Shown here piece after piece: positions 44,007 to 53,716 of a stretch of DNA of 64,000 bases. The first letter of the stretch is position 1. The number at the start of each line of letters is the position of its first letter. Below the pieces are notes generated by a model, which worked only from the letters and a program-made list of their open reading frames with translations, was not told where the DNA came from and made no database searches. The stretch lies in NCBI GenBank assembly GCA_021404565.1, contig JAAWWF010000026.1, positions 186,001 to 250,000 on the forward strand, read 5' to 3'. This stretch comes from Roseivirga sp. Lineage in GTDB: Bacteria; Bacteroidota; Bacteroidia; Cytophagales; Cyclobacteriaceae. The position numbers and the translations under genes are program-made.

Positions 44007-45815
44007 CTACCCGAAGTAGTAAGCGTACTTACCTTCTTTGATCAGTGTATCCGCAATTTGTCTTCTCAGGGTTCTGGTATCAACCAGGTCCATTTTAGTA
44101 AAGCGCTTCAAACCCATCAGCATCACCTTCTGCTCATCGCCTTTGGTAAAAGAAGCAATGGCCTCTTTAGCCGCGGCATTGATACGATCCACAGCAGTGG
44201 CCATATATACCTGCGTCATGGCAATGTAATCGGCACAGGCCTCTTCACCACGCATGCTGATCAGTTTCTCTGTTCTCAGCATCGCTGATTCGGCAGCGTA
44301 AATCTCGATCAATATATCAGCCAGGTTCATCATTACCTCCTGCTCATCCTCTATTCTGTCCTGCAAGGCCATAGCAGCTTTACCTCCTACCATCAGGAAT
44401 ACTTTCTTCAGGTTTTTAATCACTTCTTTTTCTCCATTAAAAAGCACAGACTTATCAATCGTAGCAAAGGATGGCACAGAAGTAAGCTCTTTGGATACAT
44501 CCATGGCAGGGCCATAGATATCGAGTTCACCTTTCATGGCACGCTTCAGTAGCATACCCACCATCAACATACGGTTGATCTCATTGGTACCCTCATAAAT
44601 TCTGGCGATACGCGCATCACGATAGGCACGCTCCATGGGTGCATCGGCAGAATAACCCATACCTCCATATACCTGGAGCCCCTGGTCTACTACATAGTCC
44701 AGCACTTCTGAGCTATGGATTTTACCTATGGCACACTCAATGGCAAACTGCTCTACGCCTTTCAGCTTAGCCTGGGCGTCATCCATTCCGGAAGCAACCA
44801 GATCATCAATTTTATCTTCAATATTCTGGCCTGCCCGATAGTCCAAAGACTCCGTTACATAGGTTCTGATGGCCATTTCTGCCAATTTGTGCTTGATAGC
44901 ACCAAAACTGGCGATAGGTGTACCAAACTGCTTGCGCTCGTTGGCATAGTTAGTCGCCTGGGATATCACCGTTCTGCAGCCTCCCAATACACCCGCACCG
45001 AGCTTGATTCGGCCGATATTCAGGATATTTACAGCAATCTTAAATCCGTTCTCACGGTCAGAAAGCATATTTTCAACCGGCACCTCACAGTCGTTGAAGA
45101 ATACCTGACGTGTAGAAGAACCTTTAATCCCCAGCTTTTTCTCTTCATCATTCATGGTGATGCCACCGAAACCCTTTTCTACAATAAAGGCAGTCAGGTT
45201 TTTGTCATCTTCAATTTTGGCAAACACGATGAATACATCGGCAAAACCCGCATTGGAGATCCACATTTTCTGACCTGTGATTTTGTAGTGGGTACCATCC
45301 TCAGAAAGCACCGCTTTGGTCTTACCGGAGTTGGCATCAGAACCGGCATCCGGCTCAGTAAGACAGTAGCATGCAGCCCACTCACCGGTAGCAAGTTTCG
45401 ATACATATTTCTGCTTTTGCTCTTCAGTACCGTAGTAAAGAATTGGTAAAGTACCGATACCCGTATGGGCACCATAGGTAGTAGAGAATGATCCTGCTGC
45501 GCCAATGATATCAGCAATCAACATTCCGGTATTAAAGCTCATGCCCAAACCATTGTAGCTCTCCGGTACGGAGATACCCAAAAGACCAAGCTCCCCGGCC
45601 TTTTTAAAGATGTTAGGCACAATGTCCGGGTCTTTCATCCCGTCAATTACCTCTACATTCGGATTGATTTCAGTGTCAATAAAATCCTGACAGGCCTGCG
45701 CCATCATTTTTTGCTCCTCAGTAAATTCCTCGGGAATAAATACTTCCTGGGCCTTGGTTTCCCTTACAATAAACTCTCCCCCTTTGATTGATACTTTTTC
45801 TGTTGTTACAGACAT
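44007..45815 (-). CDS. Acyl-CoA dehydrogenase
   Basis: 602 residues, about 200 longer than the short-chain type, with the C-terminal helical extension seen in very-long-chain-like enzymes. Family motifs include YCLTEPDAGSDANS (FAD/substrate side), KMWISNAGFADVFIV, RKQFGTPIASFGAIK and YRDARIARIYEGTNEI. It catalyses the first step of beta-oxidation, making trans-2-enoyl-CoA and passing electrons to ETF. It is the last gene of the marR-fadB-fadA unit; a small unrelated gene is inserted before it. Confidence 0.93.
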   Translation of the reverse strand: MSVTTEKVSIKGGEFIVRETKAQEVFIPEEFTEEQKMMAQACQDFIDTEINPNVEVIDGMKDPDIVPNIFKKAGELGLLGISVPESYNGLGMSFNTGMLIADIIGAAGSFSTTYGAHTGIGTLPILYYGTEEQKQKYVSKLATGEWAACYCLTEPDAGSDANSGKTKAVLSEDGTHYKITGQKMWISNAGFADVFIVFAKIEDDKNLTAFIVEKGFGGITMNDEEKKLGIKGSSTRQVFFNDCEVPVENMLSDRENGFKIAVNILNIGRIKLGAGVLGGCRTVISQATNYANERKQFGTPIASFGAIKHKLAEMAIRTYVTESLDYRAGQNIEDKIDDLVASGMDDAQAKLKGVEQFAIECAIGKIHSSEVLDYVVDQGLQVYGGMGYSADAPMERAYRDARIARIYEGTNEINRMLMVGMLLKRAMKGELDIYGPAMDVSKELTSVPSFATIDKSVLFNGEKEVIKNLKKVFLMVGGKAAMALQDRIEDEQEVMMNLADILIEIYAAESAMLRTEKLISMRGEEACADYIAMTQVYMATAVDRINAAAKEAIASFTKGDEQKVMLMGLKRFTKMDLVDTRTLRRQIADTLIKEGKYAYYFG

Positions 45816-45860
45816 GATTCCGTTTATTAGTATTGTGTATTTGGTATTGAGAAGTACTGT

Positions 45861-46211
45861 CTAAACCATTGATCTTTTCAGATTGTAGATCATACTTTGA
45901 ATGTGGTTTATTTCGGCCTCCAATTCCAAAAACGACTCCTTGTTTATAAAATCTAATTTGTTTGCTATAATCAACTGCGTATCCAATTCGCAAGAAGATC
46001 CATAAGCATATCCTAAAAACTGGTTGAATTCTCCTTTCGTATTTCTTCCAGCACCTTCGGCAATATTTGAACTTACCGACACAACACTTCTCCTTATCTG
46101 ACTCGTAAGCCCAAACCGCTCATCAGCGGGTAAGGATTCTGTTGATTTGTAAACATCGACAGCAAAATCAACTGCCTTTTCCCAAACTTTTAATTCTTTA
46201 TAGTTGTGCAT
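45861..46211 (-). CDS. Four helix bundle protein (23S rRNA intervening-sequence family)
   Basis: 116 residues. MHNYKELKVWEKAVDFAV, IRRSVVSVSSNIAEGAGR, and FLGYAYGSSCELDTQL are hallmark segments of the S23/IVS four-helix bundle family, named after ORFs in 23S rRNA intervening sequences but common elsewhere with no known function. It lies between fadA and the acyl-CoA dehydrogenase gene on the same strand, breaking an otherwise standard operon. Confidence 0.9.
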   Translation of the reverse strand: MHNYKELKVWEKAVDFAVDVYKSTESLPADERFGLTSQIRRSVVSVSSNIAEGAGRNTKGEFNQFLGYAYGSSCELDTQLIIANKLDFINKESFLELEAEINHIQSMIYNLKRSMV

Positions 46212-46275
46212 AGTGCATAATTTTTGGTGGTCAAACTCTGTTCGTCATATACCCAATGCACACATACGCATTACC

Positions 46276-47454
46276 CTAATTCAGGAACTCGTAAATCCCT
46301 GCTACACCTTGTCCACCACCTACACAGGCAGTCACCATACCATATTTGGCATTTTCTCTTCTTCTCATTTCATTGAAAAGCTGCACTGAAAGCTTAGCAC
46401 CTGAGCAACCCAGTGGGTGACCCAATGCAATTGCTCCACCATTCACATTCAGAATGGAAGTATCCAGATCCAGTTCTTTGATTACCGCTAAAGATTGTGC
46501 CGCAAAGGCTTCATTCAGCTCAATCAAATCCAGGTCATTTTGTTTCAAGCCTGCCTGCCTTAATGCCTTTGGCACCGCATCTACTGGTCCGATTCCCATG
46601 ATACGCGGGTGCACCCCCACTGCTGCATAGGTCACCATTCTCGCAATAGGCTCGAGCTTCAGCTCTTTGACCATACGCTCAGACATCACCATCACAAAAG
46701 AAGCTCCATCGGAAACAGGTGAAGAGTTACCTGCTGTTACCTGTCCGCCCTGAGCAAAAACCGGTCTTAGCTTCGCCAGTACTTCTTTGGAAGTATCCGC
46801 TCTCGGCCCTTCATCCTTATCAACGGTATAGCTCTTTTCGTGCATTTTGCCATCAGGCCCCACGAATTTCTCGTTGATGGTAATTGGCACGATCTCCTCG
46901 TCAAACTTGCCGTCTGCTTGCGCTTTAACAGCTTTTTGATGCGACTGAAAAGCAAACTCATCCCCTGCCTCACGATCAATACCATATTCCTTACCTACCT
47001 GCTCAGCTGTTAGGCCCATACTCAGGTAGTAATCAGAATGCTCGGTAGCAATCTTATAATTCAATGCTGTTTTATAGCCCATTACCGGCACCATGCTCAT
47101 CGACTCGGTACCTCCGGCAATAATACAATCGGCTGTACCTGCATGAACTCTGGCAGATGCTAAAGCGATCGCTTCAAGCCCAGAACCACAATAGCGGTTC
47201 ACCGTCACTCCCGGTACTTCTATGGGTAAAGCCAATAGTGAGATCATTCTGCCCATCTGCATGCCTTGCTCGGCTTCAGGTACTGCATTTCCCACAATCA
47301 GATCATCTACCCTGGTCGGGTCGAAACCATCCACCTGAGAAACCAAATGCTTTATAACATCAGCAGCCATATCATCGGGACGAACCGTCTTTAAGACACT
47401 TCGCTTGCCCCGCCCTACTGCTGTTCTATATCCTGCTACTATATATGCGTCCAT
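46276..47454 (-). CDS. fadA: Acetyl-CoA acyltransferase (3-ketoacyl-CoA thiolase)
   Basis: 392 residues, normal for thiolases. Active-site residues are Cys89 (NRYCGSGLEAI), His346 (ALGHPLGCSGAK) and Cys377 (VTACVGGGQGVAGIYE). It cleaves 3-ketoacyl-CoA with CoA to acetyl-CoA and a shortened acyl-CoA. It follows fadB by 32 bases and should form a complex with it, as in other trifunctional systems. Confidence 0.94.
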   Translation of the reverse strand: MDAYIVAGYRTAVGRGKRSVLKTVRPDDMAADVIKHLVSQVDGFDPTRVDDLIVGNAVPEAEQGMQMGRMISLLALPIEVPGVTVNRYCGSGLEAIALASARVHAGTADCIIAGGTESMSMVPVMGYKTALNYKIATEHSDYYLSMGLTAEQVGKEYGIDREAGDEFAFQSHQKAVKAQADGKFDEEIVPITINEKFVGPDGKMHEKSYTVDKDEGPRADTSKEVLAKLRPVFAQGGQVTAGNSSPVSDGASFVMVMSERMVKELKLEPIARMVTYAAVGVHPRIMGIGPVDAVPKALRQAGLKQNDLDLIELNEAFAAQSLAVIKELDLDTSILNVNGGAIALGHPLGCSGAKLSVQLFNEMRRRENAKYGMVTACVGGGQGVAGIYEFLN

Positions 47455-47486
47455 TTTAGGAATGTTAAATTTTGAATGAAGAATGA

Positions 47487-49871
47487 TTAATTACGCAGTG
47501 GCTTGCCTTTGAAAAGAATACTGTGAATTCGCTCCAAAGTCTTGGGTTCAGCAGTCAGTGATAAGAACGCTTCACGTTCTAAGTCGAGCAAATACTGCTC
47601 TGATACGTGCTGAGGATAAGTCAAGTCTCCTCCACATACAACATGGGCTACCTTTCTGGCAATCTTCGCATCATGCTGAGAAATGTAGTTTCCAAAGAGC
47701 ATTCCGTTAATACCTGCCTCAAACAGTGCCAGTCCGGTTCTGCCCTGCACCTTAATATCGGTTCGTTCCACCGGCTGTGTATAACCAGCCTCATGCAGTT
47801 CCAGTACTCTCTCCTTCGCATCAGAAATGAGTCGGGTTCGATTAAGTGTAATCATATCACTTGGTCTGAGGATACCCATCGCACGAGCTTCTTCTGCCGA
47901 AGTGGCTACTTTGGCTGTTGCGATATTCATAAAGGCTTCCTGTAGCTTATTGAGCTCTGGGTCACCAGCAGAGTAGGCATCTGACGCCCTTAGCGCAAAC
48001 TCTTTTGTGCCACCACCACCGGGTATAAGGCCTACACCTACTTCTACCAAACCAATGTAGGTTTCAGCATGTGCCTGAATGGCATCACAGTGCAGTGATA
48101 ATTCACAGCCTCCACCCAAGGCCATGCCTGATGGCGCAGAAACTACGGGTATAGAAGAGAACTTCGCCCGCTTCATGGTGTTCTGGAACTGAGCAATCAT
48201 CAGGTTGATCTCATCATATTCCTGATCCCCTGCAAACATAAACAGCATGGCCAGGTTGGCACCAGCCGAGAAGTTTGGTCCTTCGTTTCCTATGACCAGA
48301 CCTTTATAATTTTTCTCAGCCATGGAAATGGCCGTTTCAATGCCTTCAATTACCTCAGCACCAATTGAGTTCATTTTGGTGTGGAACTCGAGGCATAGTA
48401 CATCGTCTCCGATATCGAAAACACTGGCACCGGCATTGCCCCAAACCTTCTTAGTCTCCCGAATATTTTCCAGGATGATAAGCTCATCGGTACCAGGTAC
48501 CGTCTTATAGGTTTTGGTAGGGATATCATAGTATTTCTTGATGCCGTTTTCAATCTTATAGAAAGAATCGTTGCCGGCTTCAAGCATATCGTAAACCCAT
48601 TGGTTGGGTTTGAGATCCATAGACTCCATTTTCGTGACCGTCTCTTTCACACCTAAGAGGTCCCAGGTATCGAATGGTCCCATTTCCCAACCAAACCCTG
48701 CGCATACAGCTTGATCGATACGATAAAGCTCATCTGCTATTTCAGGAATACGATTTGATACATATCTGAAGGTATCGAAGAAGGTAGTTCTGTAAAACTC
48801 ACCCGCCTTGTCATCAAAGTTTACCAGTGTTTTGATCCTGGCTTTAAGACTCTCTTCGTCTTTTACAGCCGCCAGTGCCTTAAACTTCGCTTTCGTGCGA
48901 TCGCCATACTCAAAAGTCTTCAGGTCGAGTTCCTGGATAAGCCTTTTGCCATTGGCGTCTTTTGTCTTTTTGAAATAACCCTGCTTGGATTTATCACCAA
49001 ACCAGCCTCTTTCGTGCACTTCCTTTACAATGCCCGGAAGCTTGAATTTCTCTCTCGACTCATCATCGGGTAAACCATGATAGAGTCCGTTGGCCACGTT
49101 CACTGTGGTATCCAGCCCCACTACATCCATAGTACGGAAAGTAGCAGACTTGGCACGGCCAATCAATGGTCCCGTCATGCGATCTACCTCGCCCACAGTA
49201 AGGCCCATTTCTTCAATGGTATGCATGGCCGACATGATGGCATAAATACCAATTCTGTTCGCGATAAAGGCCGGAGTATCTTTACAGAGTACCGTTTCCT
49301 TACCCAGGAACAGATCTCCATAATGCATCATAAAATCTATGATGGCAGGATCGGTGTTGGGGCCGGGAATGATCTCCAGCAAACGCAGGTACCTGGGTGG
49401 GTTAAAGAAGTGTGTTCCACAGAAATGCTTCTGGAAGTCTTCGCTTCTTCCTTCGCACATCATATGCATAGGAATACCCGAAGTATTAGAGGTAATGAGT
49501 GTACCGGGCTTTCTGTGTTGCTCTACCTTATCAAAGATGATCTTCTTAATGTCGAGCCTTTCTACTACCACCTCAATAATCCAGTCAACACCAGAAATTT
49601 TGGACATATCGTCTTCAAAGTTTCCGGTCTTGATCAGCTTGGCGAACGACTTGTCATAGATAGGGGAAGGCTTGGATTTGAGTGCAAATGCCAAAGCATC
49701 GTTGACAATCTTGTTTCTGGCAGCGGGTTTGGATTTATCGGCATCGGCCAGCTCTCTCGGCACTATATCGAGTAGTAAAACTTCTACTCCAATATTGGCA
49801 AAGTGACAGGCGATACGGGAGCCCATTACCCCGGAACCTAAAACAGCGACTTTCTTTATCGATCTATTCAT
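47487..49871 (-). CDS. fadB: 3-hydroxyacyl-CoA dehydrogenase/enoyl-CoA hydratase fusion
   Basis: 794 residues. The domain order is dehydrogenase first (NAD motif VLGSGVMGSRIACHFAN near residue 10; THFFNPPRYLRLLEI near 155), then enoyl-CoA hydratase at the C-terminal side (NEGPNFSAGANLAML and SGMALGGGCELSLHCD; GVGLIPGGGGTKEF). This is the reverse of Escherichia coli FadB and is usual in Bacteroidota and many other bacteria. It carries out the second and third steps of beta-oxidation. It overlaps the marR stop by 4 bases. Confidence 0.93.
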   Translation of the reverse strand: MNRSIKKVAVLGSGVMGSRIACHFANIGVEVLLLDIVPRELADADKSKPAARNKIVNDALAFALKSKPSPIYDKSFAKLIKTGNFEDDMSKISGVDWIIEVVVERLDIKKIIFDKVEQHRKPGTLITSNTSGIPMHMMCEGRSEDFQKHFCGTHFFNPPRYLRLLEIIPGPNTDPAIIDFMMHYGDLFLGKETVLCKDTPAFIANRIGIYAIMSAMHTIEEMGLTVGEVDRMTGPLIGRAKSATFRTMDVVGLDTTVNVANGLYHGLPDDESREKFKLPGIVKEVHERGWFGDKSKQGYFKKTKDANGKRLIQELDLKTFEYGDRTKAKFKALAAVKDEESLKARIKTLVNFDDKAGEFYRTTFFDTFRYVSNRIPEIADELYRIDQAVCAGFGWEMGPFDTWDLLGVKETVTKMESMDLKPNQWVYDMLEAGNDSFYKIENGIKKYYDIPTKTYKTVPGTDELIILENIRETKKVWGNAGASVFDIGDDVLCLEFHTKMNSIGAEVIEGIETAISMAEKNYKGLVIGNEGPNFSAGANLAMLFMFAGDQEYDEINLMIAQFQNTMKRAKFSSIPVVSAPSGMALGGGCELSLHCDAIQAHAETYIGLVEVGVGLIPGGGGTKEFALRASDAYSAGDPELNKLQEAFMNIATAKVATSAEEARAMGILRPSDMITLNRTRLISDAKERVLELHEAGYTQPVERTDIKVQGRTGLALFEAGINGMLFGNYISQHDAKIARKVAHVVCGGDLTYPQHVSEQYLLDLEREAFLSLTAEPKTLERIHSILFKGKPLRN

Positions 49872-50311
49872 TGGTTTGGGAAAATTTCCTTTTTATCTAT
49901 TAAAACGTTGATTTCGTTGATTACCTCAAAAAAGGCCTCCAGCTTATCGGCTGGAATCGTTTGCTGAACGGCTTCATTAAAAGCCAGCACGGTTTTTCGG
50001 GAAACCTCCTTTTTTTCTTTACCCAAATCGGTCAGAAAAATTCTTACCGAGCGACCGTCATTGGGGTCTTTTTGCCGGTAAATGAAGCTTTTCTCCTCCA
50101 TAGACTTAAGCATACGCGTAAGGCTTCGGGATTCCAGGCCCATCAGCGGGGCAATTTTCGTAGCGGGTGTGCCTTCCTTTGAGTTGATATTCAGTAGGAC
50201 AAAACCGATGGATGTTGTAATATCATGCTGAACAGCCTGCTGATTGTACATGCGGTAAATGGCATGCCAGCTACTCTTAATGTTGTGGTCTACGGTTTCT
50301 TCTCTCTTCAT
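49868..50311 (-). CDS. MarR family transcriptional regulator of the fad operon
   Basis: 147 residues with the MarR winged helix: TPATKIAPLMGLESRSLTRM recognition region and wing DPNDGRSVRIFLTDLGKE. It is first gene of the operon and translationally coupled to fadB by a 4-base overlap, so it most likely controls beta-oxidation in response to acyl-CoA or a fatty acid. A perfect 12-bp palindrome 40 bases upstream is a candidate operator. Confidence 0.9.
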   Translation of the reverse strand: MKREETVDHNIKSSWHAIYRMYNQQAVQHDITTSIGFVLLNINSKEGTPATKIAPLMGLESRSLTRMLKSMEEKSFIYRQKDPNDGRSVRIFLTDLGKEKKEVSRKTVLAFNEAVQQTIPADKLEAFFEVINEINVLIDKKEIFPNQ

Positions 50312-50350
50312 AAGCTTGCTAGAAGGCTTACGAAGTTAAATAAAATTTGT

Positions 50351-50362
50351 TATGCATGCATA
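50351..50362 (-). promoter_or_regulatory. Candidate MarR operator
   Basis: TATGCATGCATA is a perfect 12-bp palindrome 40 bases upstream of the marR start, where a promoter should be. MarR dimers bind palindromes of about this length or slightly more. The role is inferred from position and symmetry. Confidence 0.5.
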
Positions 50363-50584
50363 CTATTTTTTACAGAAAACTGTCATGACGCCATAATCAT
50401 GCTTCAAGAGGACCTCAATAACAAGACTTTTCAGGGTAATACTCCCTTAGAGTTTCGGAATTCTTAAACCCTGGTTGGATACTAAAGTTTGCAAGGAGAC
50501 TTATGCTAAGATGACGGGTAGCGGCAATCAACAAATTGTATACATATATCAGGATTTTAATGGTTACTCTTACTAACTTCCGGC

Positions 50585-51322
50585 ATGCGTCTATATAAGC
50601 CCAAGTTGCTGGACTTTATCTTTTATCCTAAAGCCCTTTTCAGTTTTAAACAAGGAGATAAGGGCTCTTTACACCGGTTGATCATACTCAAATCGGCCCG
50701 CACTTTATGGGGAGATAGACCTGAAGTTATTGAAGGATTTGAGGAAGCACTCAGGGAATTGAAGACATCAGATCTTATTCCATTTAGTAATACCCGGGAT
50801 ACTCCCGTTGGCAATAATCTCAATACCACTTTTGGAAAGTGGATTTACTGCTGTGTGAGATGTTTTAAACCTGAGGTAATGGTGGAAACCGGGGTATCCC
50901 ATGGCTACTCATCCTGGATTATTCTAAATGCCATGAATAAAAATGGTACTGGCCGGCTATACTCTATCGATTTGCCTGACCATGATACCAATGCTTCTTA
51001 TAATGTCAAGGGTGAAAGCAGCGTGGGTTGGCTGGTTCCTGAAGAATTAAGAGGTCCATGGCAGCTTAGGCTGGGTGATGCAAAACAACTCTTACCCGAC
51101 ACGATCAATGAGCTACCGGCAATTGATTGCTTTTTTCATGACAGCGACCATTCCTATGAGCACATGACTTTCGAATTCAAGTGCGTGTTTGATAAGGTAA
51201 GGGAAGGCGGACTCATCCTCAGTGATGATATCGATAAAAACAACTCCTTTCAGGAGTTGGTAGCCGCAAAAGATTTGACGGCCGTTCAATTTACAAAAGG
51301 CGGGATCGCGATTAAAGGCTAG
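50585..51322 (+). CDS. Class I SAM-dependent methyltransferase
   Basis: 245 residues. The SAM-binding motif I appears as EVMVETGVSHGYSSWIIL (about residue 100), motif II-like RLYSIDLPDHD, and the acidic DCFFHDSDHSYEHM, typical of the Methyltransf_24 group that modifies small molecules or sugars. It stands at the left edge of the capsule locus, convergent with the wzc-like gene. The substrate is not predictable. Confidence 0.78.
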   Translation: MRLYKPKLLDFIFYPKALFSFKQGDKGSLHRLIILKSARTLWGDRPEVIEGFEEALRELKTSDLIPFSNTRDTPVGNNLNTTFGKWIYCCVRCFKPEVMVETGVSHGYSSWIILNAMNKNGTGRLYSIDLPDHDTNASYNVKGESSVGWLVPEELRGPWQLRLGDAKQLLPDTINELPAIDCFFHDSDHSYEHMTFEFKCVFDKVREGGLILSDDIDKNNSFQELVAAKDLTAVQFTKGGIAIKG

Positions 51323-51336
51323 TCGTTGGTCTTGAA

Positions 51337-53706
51337 TCAGGACTTCCTGAATTTCTTCCTGATTTTACCCGAAGTTGTGTGCTCATTTTCGCCATATCCA
51401 TATCCATATGAGTAAGCATAGCCGCTGGTTTTACCATATCTGCCCAAACGCTTTTTCACACCATTGAGAATGATAGCTACATTGGGTAGTTTTTGGTTTA
51501 CATATATGTCATCTATCAGGTTGAGATGTTCTTTTTCAGTGTACTCATATTTAGTAACATAGAGAGTATGATCTACATGTTCTTTTAACCCGAAGCTATC
51601 TGCCACCAGCCCAACCGGAGAGGAGTCAATCACAAGAACGTCAAACTTATCTCGCAGGTAATTTATCAGCTCCCCGGTGCGGTCTTTGAGAATCAGCTCA
51701 TTGGGGTTAGGTGGAATAGGCCCGGAACTGATGAAAAAGAGGTTTTCATGGTCTTGTACCGGATTGACGAGGCTATCAATATCATCGACCTGCTCGACCA
51801 GGTAATCTGATACCCCACGAAGGTTATTATCTCCGATAATATACCTGGACAGCTTGGGTTTTCTTAAATCGAACCCAATTACGCACACCTTTTTTCCCGA
51901 CAAGGCAAAACTGGCGGCAATGTTCATACTTACAAAAGTTTTGCCTTCACCGCTGATGCTGGAGGTAATGAGAAATACACCTTTCTCTTTAGTACCTGTC
52001 AGGTAATTCAGATTTGTTCGCAAGAGCCTGAACATTTCAGCCATTACAGTTTTACTATCTTTCCTCAAGCGAAAGTTTGAAGTACTCTCATCAGTAGGCA
52101 ATTCTCCTATATAGGGGGCTTCGGTGGCAGCTCTAATATCCTCTTTGTCATAAATGTAGTTATCGAAAAGTTCCTGCAGATAAAGTATGACAATCGGAGC
52201 TCCACAAAACAGAAAAATAAACACCAAATAGACCCTTAATACATTTGGTGAAAGCTGGGCCTTAAACGAGGGCACATTTACAAACCTGGCATTACTCACC
52301 TCGGAAGCAATACTCATAGCCGTCTCTTCACGTCTTTGAAGCAAAAAGTTGTAAAGTGTTTCTTTAATCACCTGCTGTCTCATAATCTGGAGGAGCTCAC
52401 GCTCGTTTTCCGGTAGTTTTTCAGCCAGCTCAGTCACGGGTTTAGATTCTTCTACCAAATAAGCCTTCTGATCTTCCACTTCTTCGGTTTTGAAATTCAT
52501 CCAGTCGATGATATTCTTTCTGGCCAGGGCCAACTGCTGGTCTAGTAGTTTGACTGCCGGATTCTCCGGTGTAGCAGATACCAGTAGCTCCTTACGTTTT
52601 AAAACCAGGTTATTATATTCAACAACAATGGCTGGAGGTGCCTTGCCAATATTTGGGTTAACCAAAATCAGTTTGTCATTATCCAGGGCTTGCATTTCTT
52701 GTTTTATAGCAGACAGCACCTTCAGTTGTAAGTCTACCTCGGCTATTTGCGTATTGGATATATCAAGTTTACTCAGGTAGTCCTGAGCGCTTTTTCCCAA
52801 ATCCAGAATCAGATTGTTTTCCCTTTTAAATTCTGCGAGCTGATATTCTATTTCAAAAAGCTCTTCTTCTATGATTTTCAGGCGACCATCAATAAAATCC
52901 AGTGTCTTAATGGTGGACTTACTCTTATTTTCAATTACCTGCTTATTGTATGAATCAATAAGTTCGTGCATAAGCAAAATGGCCTTCTCCGGGTCACTCA
53001 CCTTCAATGAAATATCCAGTACTTCTGATTGGAGCACTGGAGCAATATTCATTCTTCTGATGTAGCGTGAAGCAATGGCCCTTGGGTTCTTTACACTGAT
53101 GGTCAGGTCGAAATCAAAGTCTTCAATTTTCTCGATTATGAAACGCTTGTTCTGAAAGCTCACCGTCTTGCCAAATTCACCTTCAACGCTCCCCAACATT
53201 TCAATACCATTCACGGGAAGGCTCACTTCTGCCCTGTACCCGTTTTGGTCTGTGGGAGTAAGTTCCACCACTAAATCATACCGTTCCAGTGAGTCAATCA
53301 TAGTGAGTTTAACCGGACTTGCGGAATAAAGCTCTTCATCAATCAGGTTGAGTTTCTTGAGGTACTCAACATTAAGCCTGAGCTTTCTCACAGCGTCCGC
53401 CATTAACCCTCTGGACTCGAGTAATTCAATTTCATTGTTCAACGAAATACCATCTGAGAGGAAAGAAGGGTTGAGGCCAAAGGCTGAAGGCCCAAGGGAT
53501 TCTCTTTCTCGTTCTTCTTCGATAATAACTTTGCCAGTAATCTCGTAAATGGGTTCTGTATACTTGATGTAAGCCATTGCTCCTAAAATGGCGCAGATGC
53601 CACCCAGTACAAACCAATACCATTTCTTGAGGCCTCGTGCGATTACACCACTTAATTCAACCGATTTGTTCGTGGCCCGGACCTTATCAGAAACTTTGCT
53701 ATTCAT
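51337..53706 (-). CDS. Wzc-type polysaccharide co-polymerase and tyrosine kinase
   Basis: 789 residues. An N-terminal Wzz domain with TM1 (WYWFVLGGICAILGAMAYI), a long periplasmic coiled coil with a GNVR-like region, and TM2 (VLRVYLVFIFLFCGAPIVIL) are followed by a cytoplasmic BY-kinase. Walker A is SSISGEGKTFVSMNIA (near 580), Walker A' IGFDLRKPKLSRY, Walker B VLVIDSSPVG. The C-terminal tail has a tyrosine cluster (SGYAYSYGYGYGE, about 761-773) for autophosphorylation. It controls chain length and export together with the Wza-like protein encoded just upstream. Confidence 0.94.
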   Translation of the reverse strand: MNSKVSDKVRATNKSVELSGVIARGLKKWYWFVLGGICAILGAMAYIKYTEPIYEITGKVIIEEERERESLGPSAFGLNPSFLSDGISLNNEIELLESRGLMADAVRKLRLNVEYLKKLNLIDEELYSASPVKLTMIDSLERYDLVVELTPTDQNGYRAEVSLPVNGIEMLGSVEGEFGKTVSFQNKRFIIEKIEDFDFDLTISVKNPRAIASRYIRRMNIAPVLQSEVLDISLKVSDPEKAILLMHELIDSYNKQVIENKSKSTIKTLDFIDGRLKIIEEELFEIEYQLAEFKRENNLILDLGKSAQDYLSKLDISNTQIAEVDLQLKVLSAIKQEMQALDNDKLILVNPNIGKAPPAIVVEYNNLVLKRKELLVSATPENPAVKLLDQQLALARKNIIDWMNFKTEEVEDQKAYLVEESKPVTELAEKLPENERELLQIMRQQVIKETLYNFLLQRREETAMSIASEVSNARFVNVPSFKAQLSPNVLRVYLVFIFLFCGAPIVILYLQELFDNYIYDKEDIRAATEAPYIGELPTDESTSNFRLRKDSKTVMAEMFRLLRTNLNYLTGTKEKGVFLITSSISGEGKTFVSMNIAASFALSGKKVCVIGFDLRKPKLSRYIIGDNNLRGVSDYLVEQVDDIDSLVNPVQDHENLFFISSGPIPPNPNELILKDRTGELINYLRDKFDVLVIDSSPVGLVADSFGLKEHVDHTLYVTKYEYTEKEHLNLIDDIYVNQKLPNVAIILNGVKKRLGRYGKTSGYAYSYGYGYGENEHTTSGKIRKKFRKS

Positions 53707-53716
53707 TAAAGCTAAT

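Noticed and set aside
44715-45449. 244-codon open frame antisense to the acyl-CoA dehydrogenase gene
   Set aside because: It is a shadow of a strongly conserved enzyme gene on the other strand and has no recognisable domain.
49077-49775. 232-codon open frame antisense to fadB
   Set aside because: Lies wholly opposite the conserved dehydrogenase domain and shows no independent features.
50225-50467. 80-codon open frame across the marR start region
   Set aside because: It overlaps the marR 5' end in antisense and the candidate operator; no coding signal.
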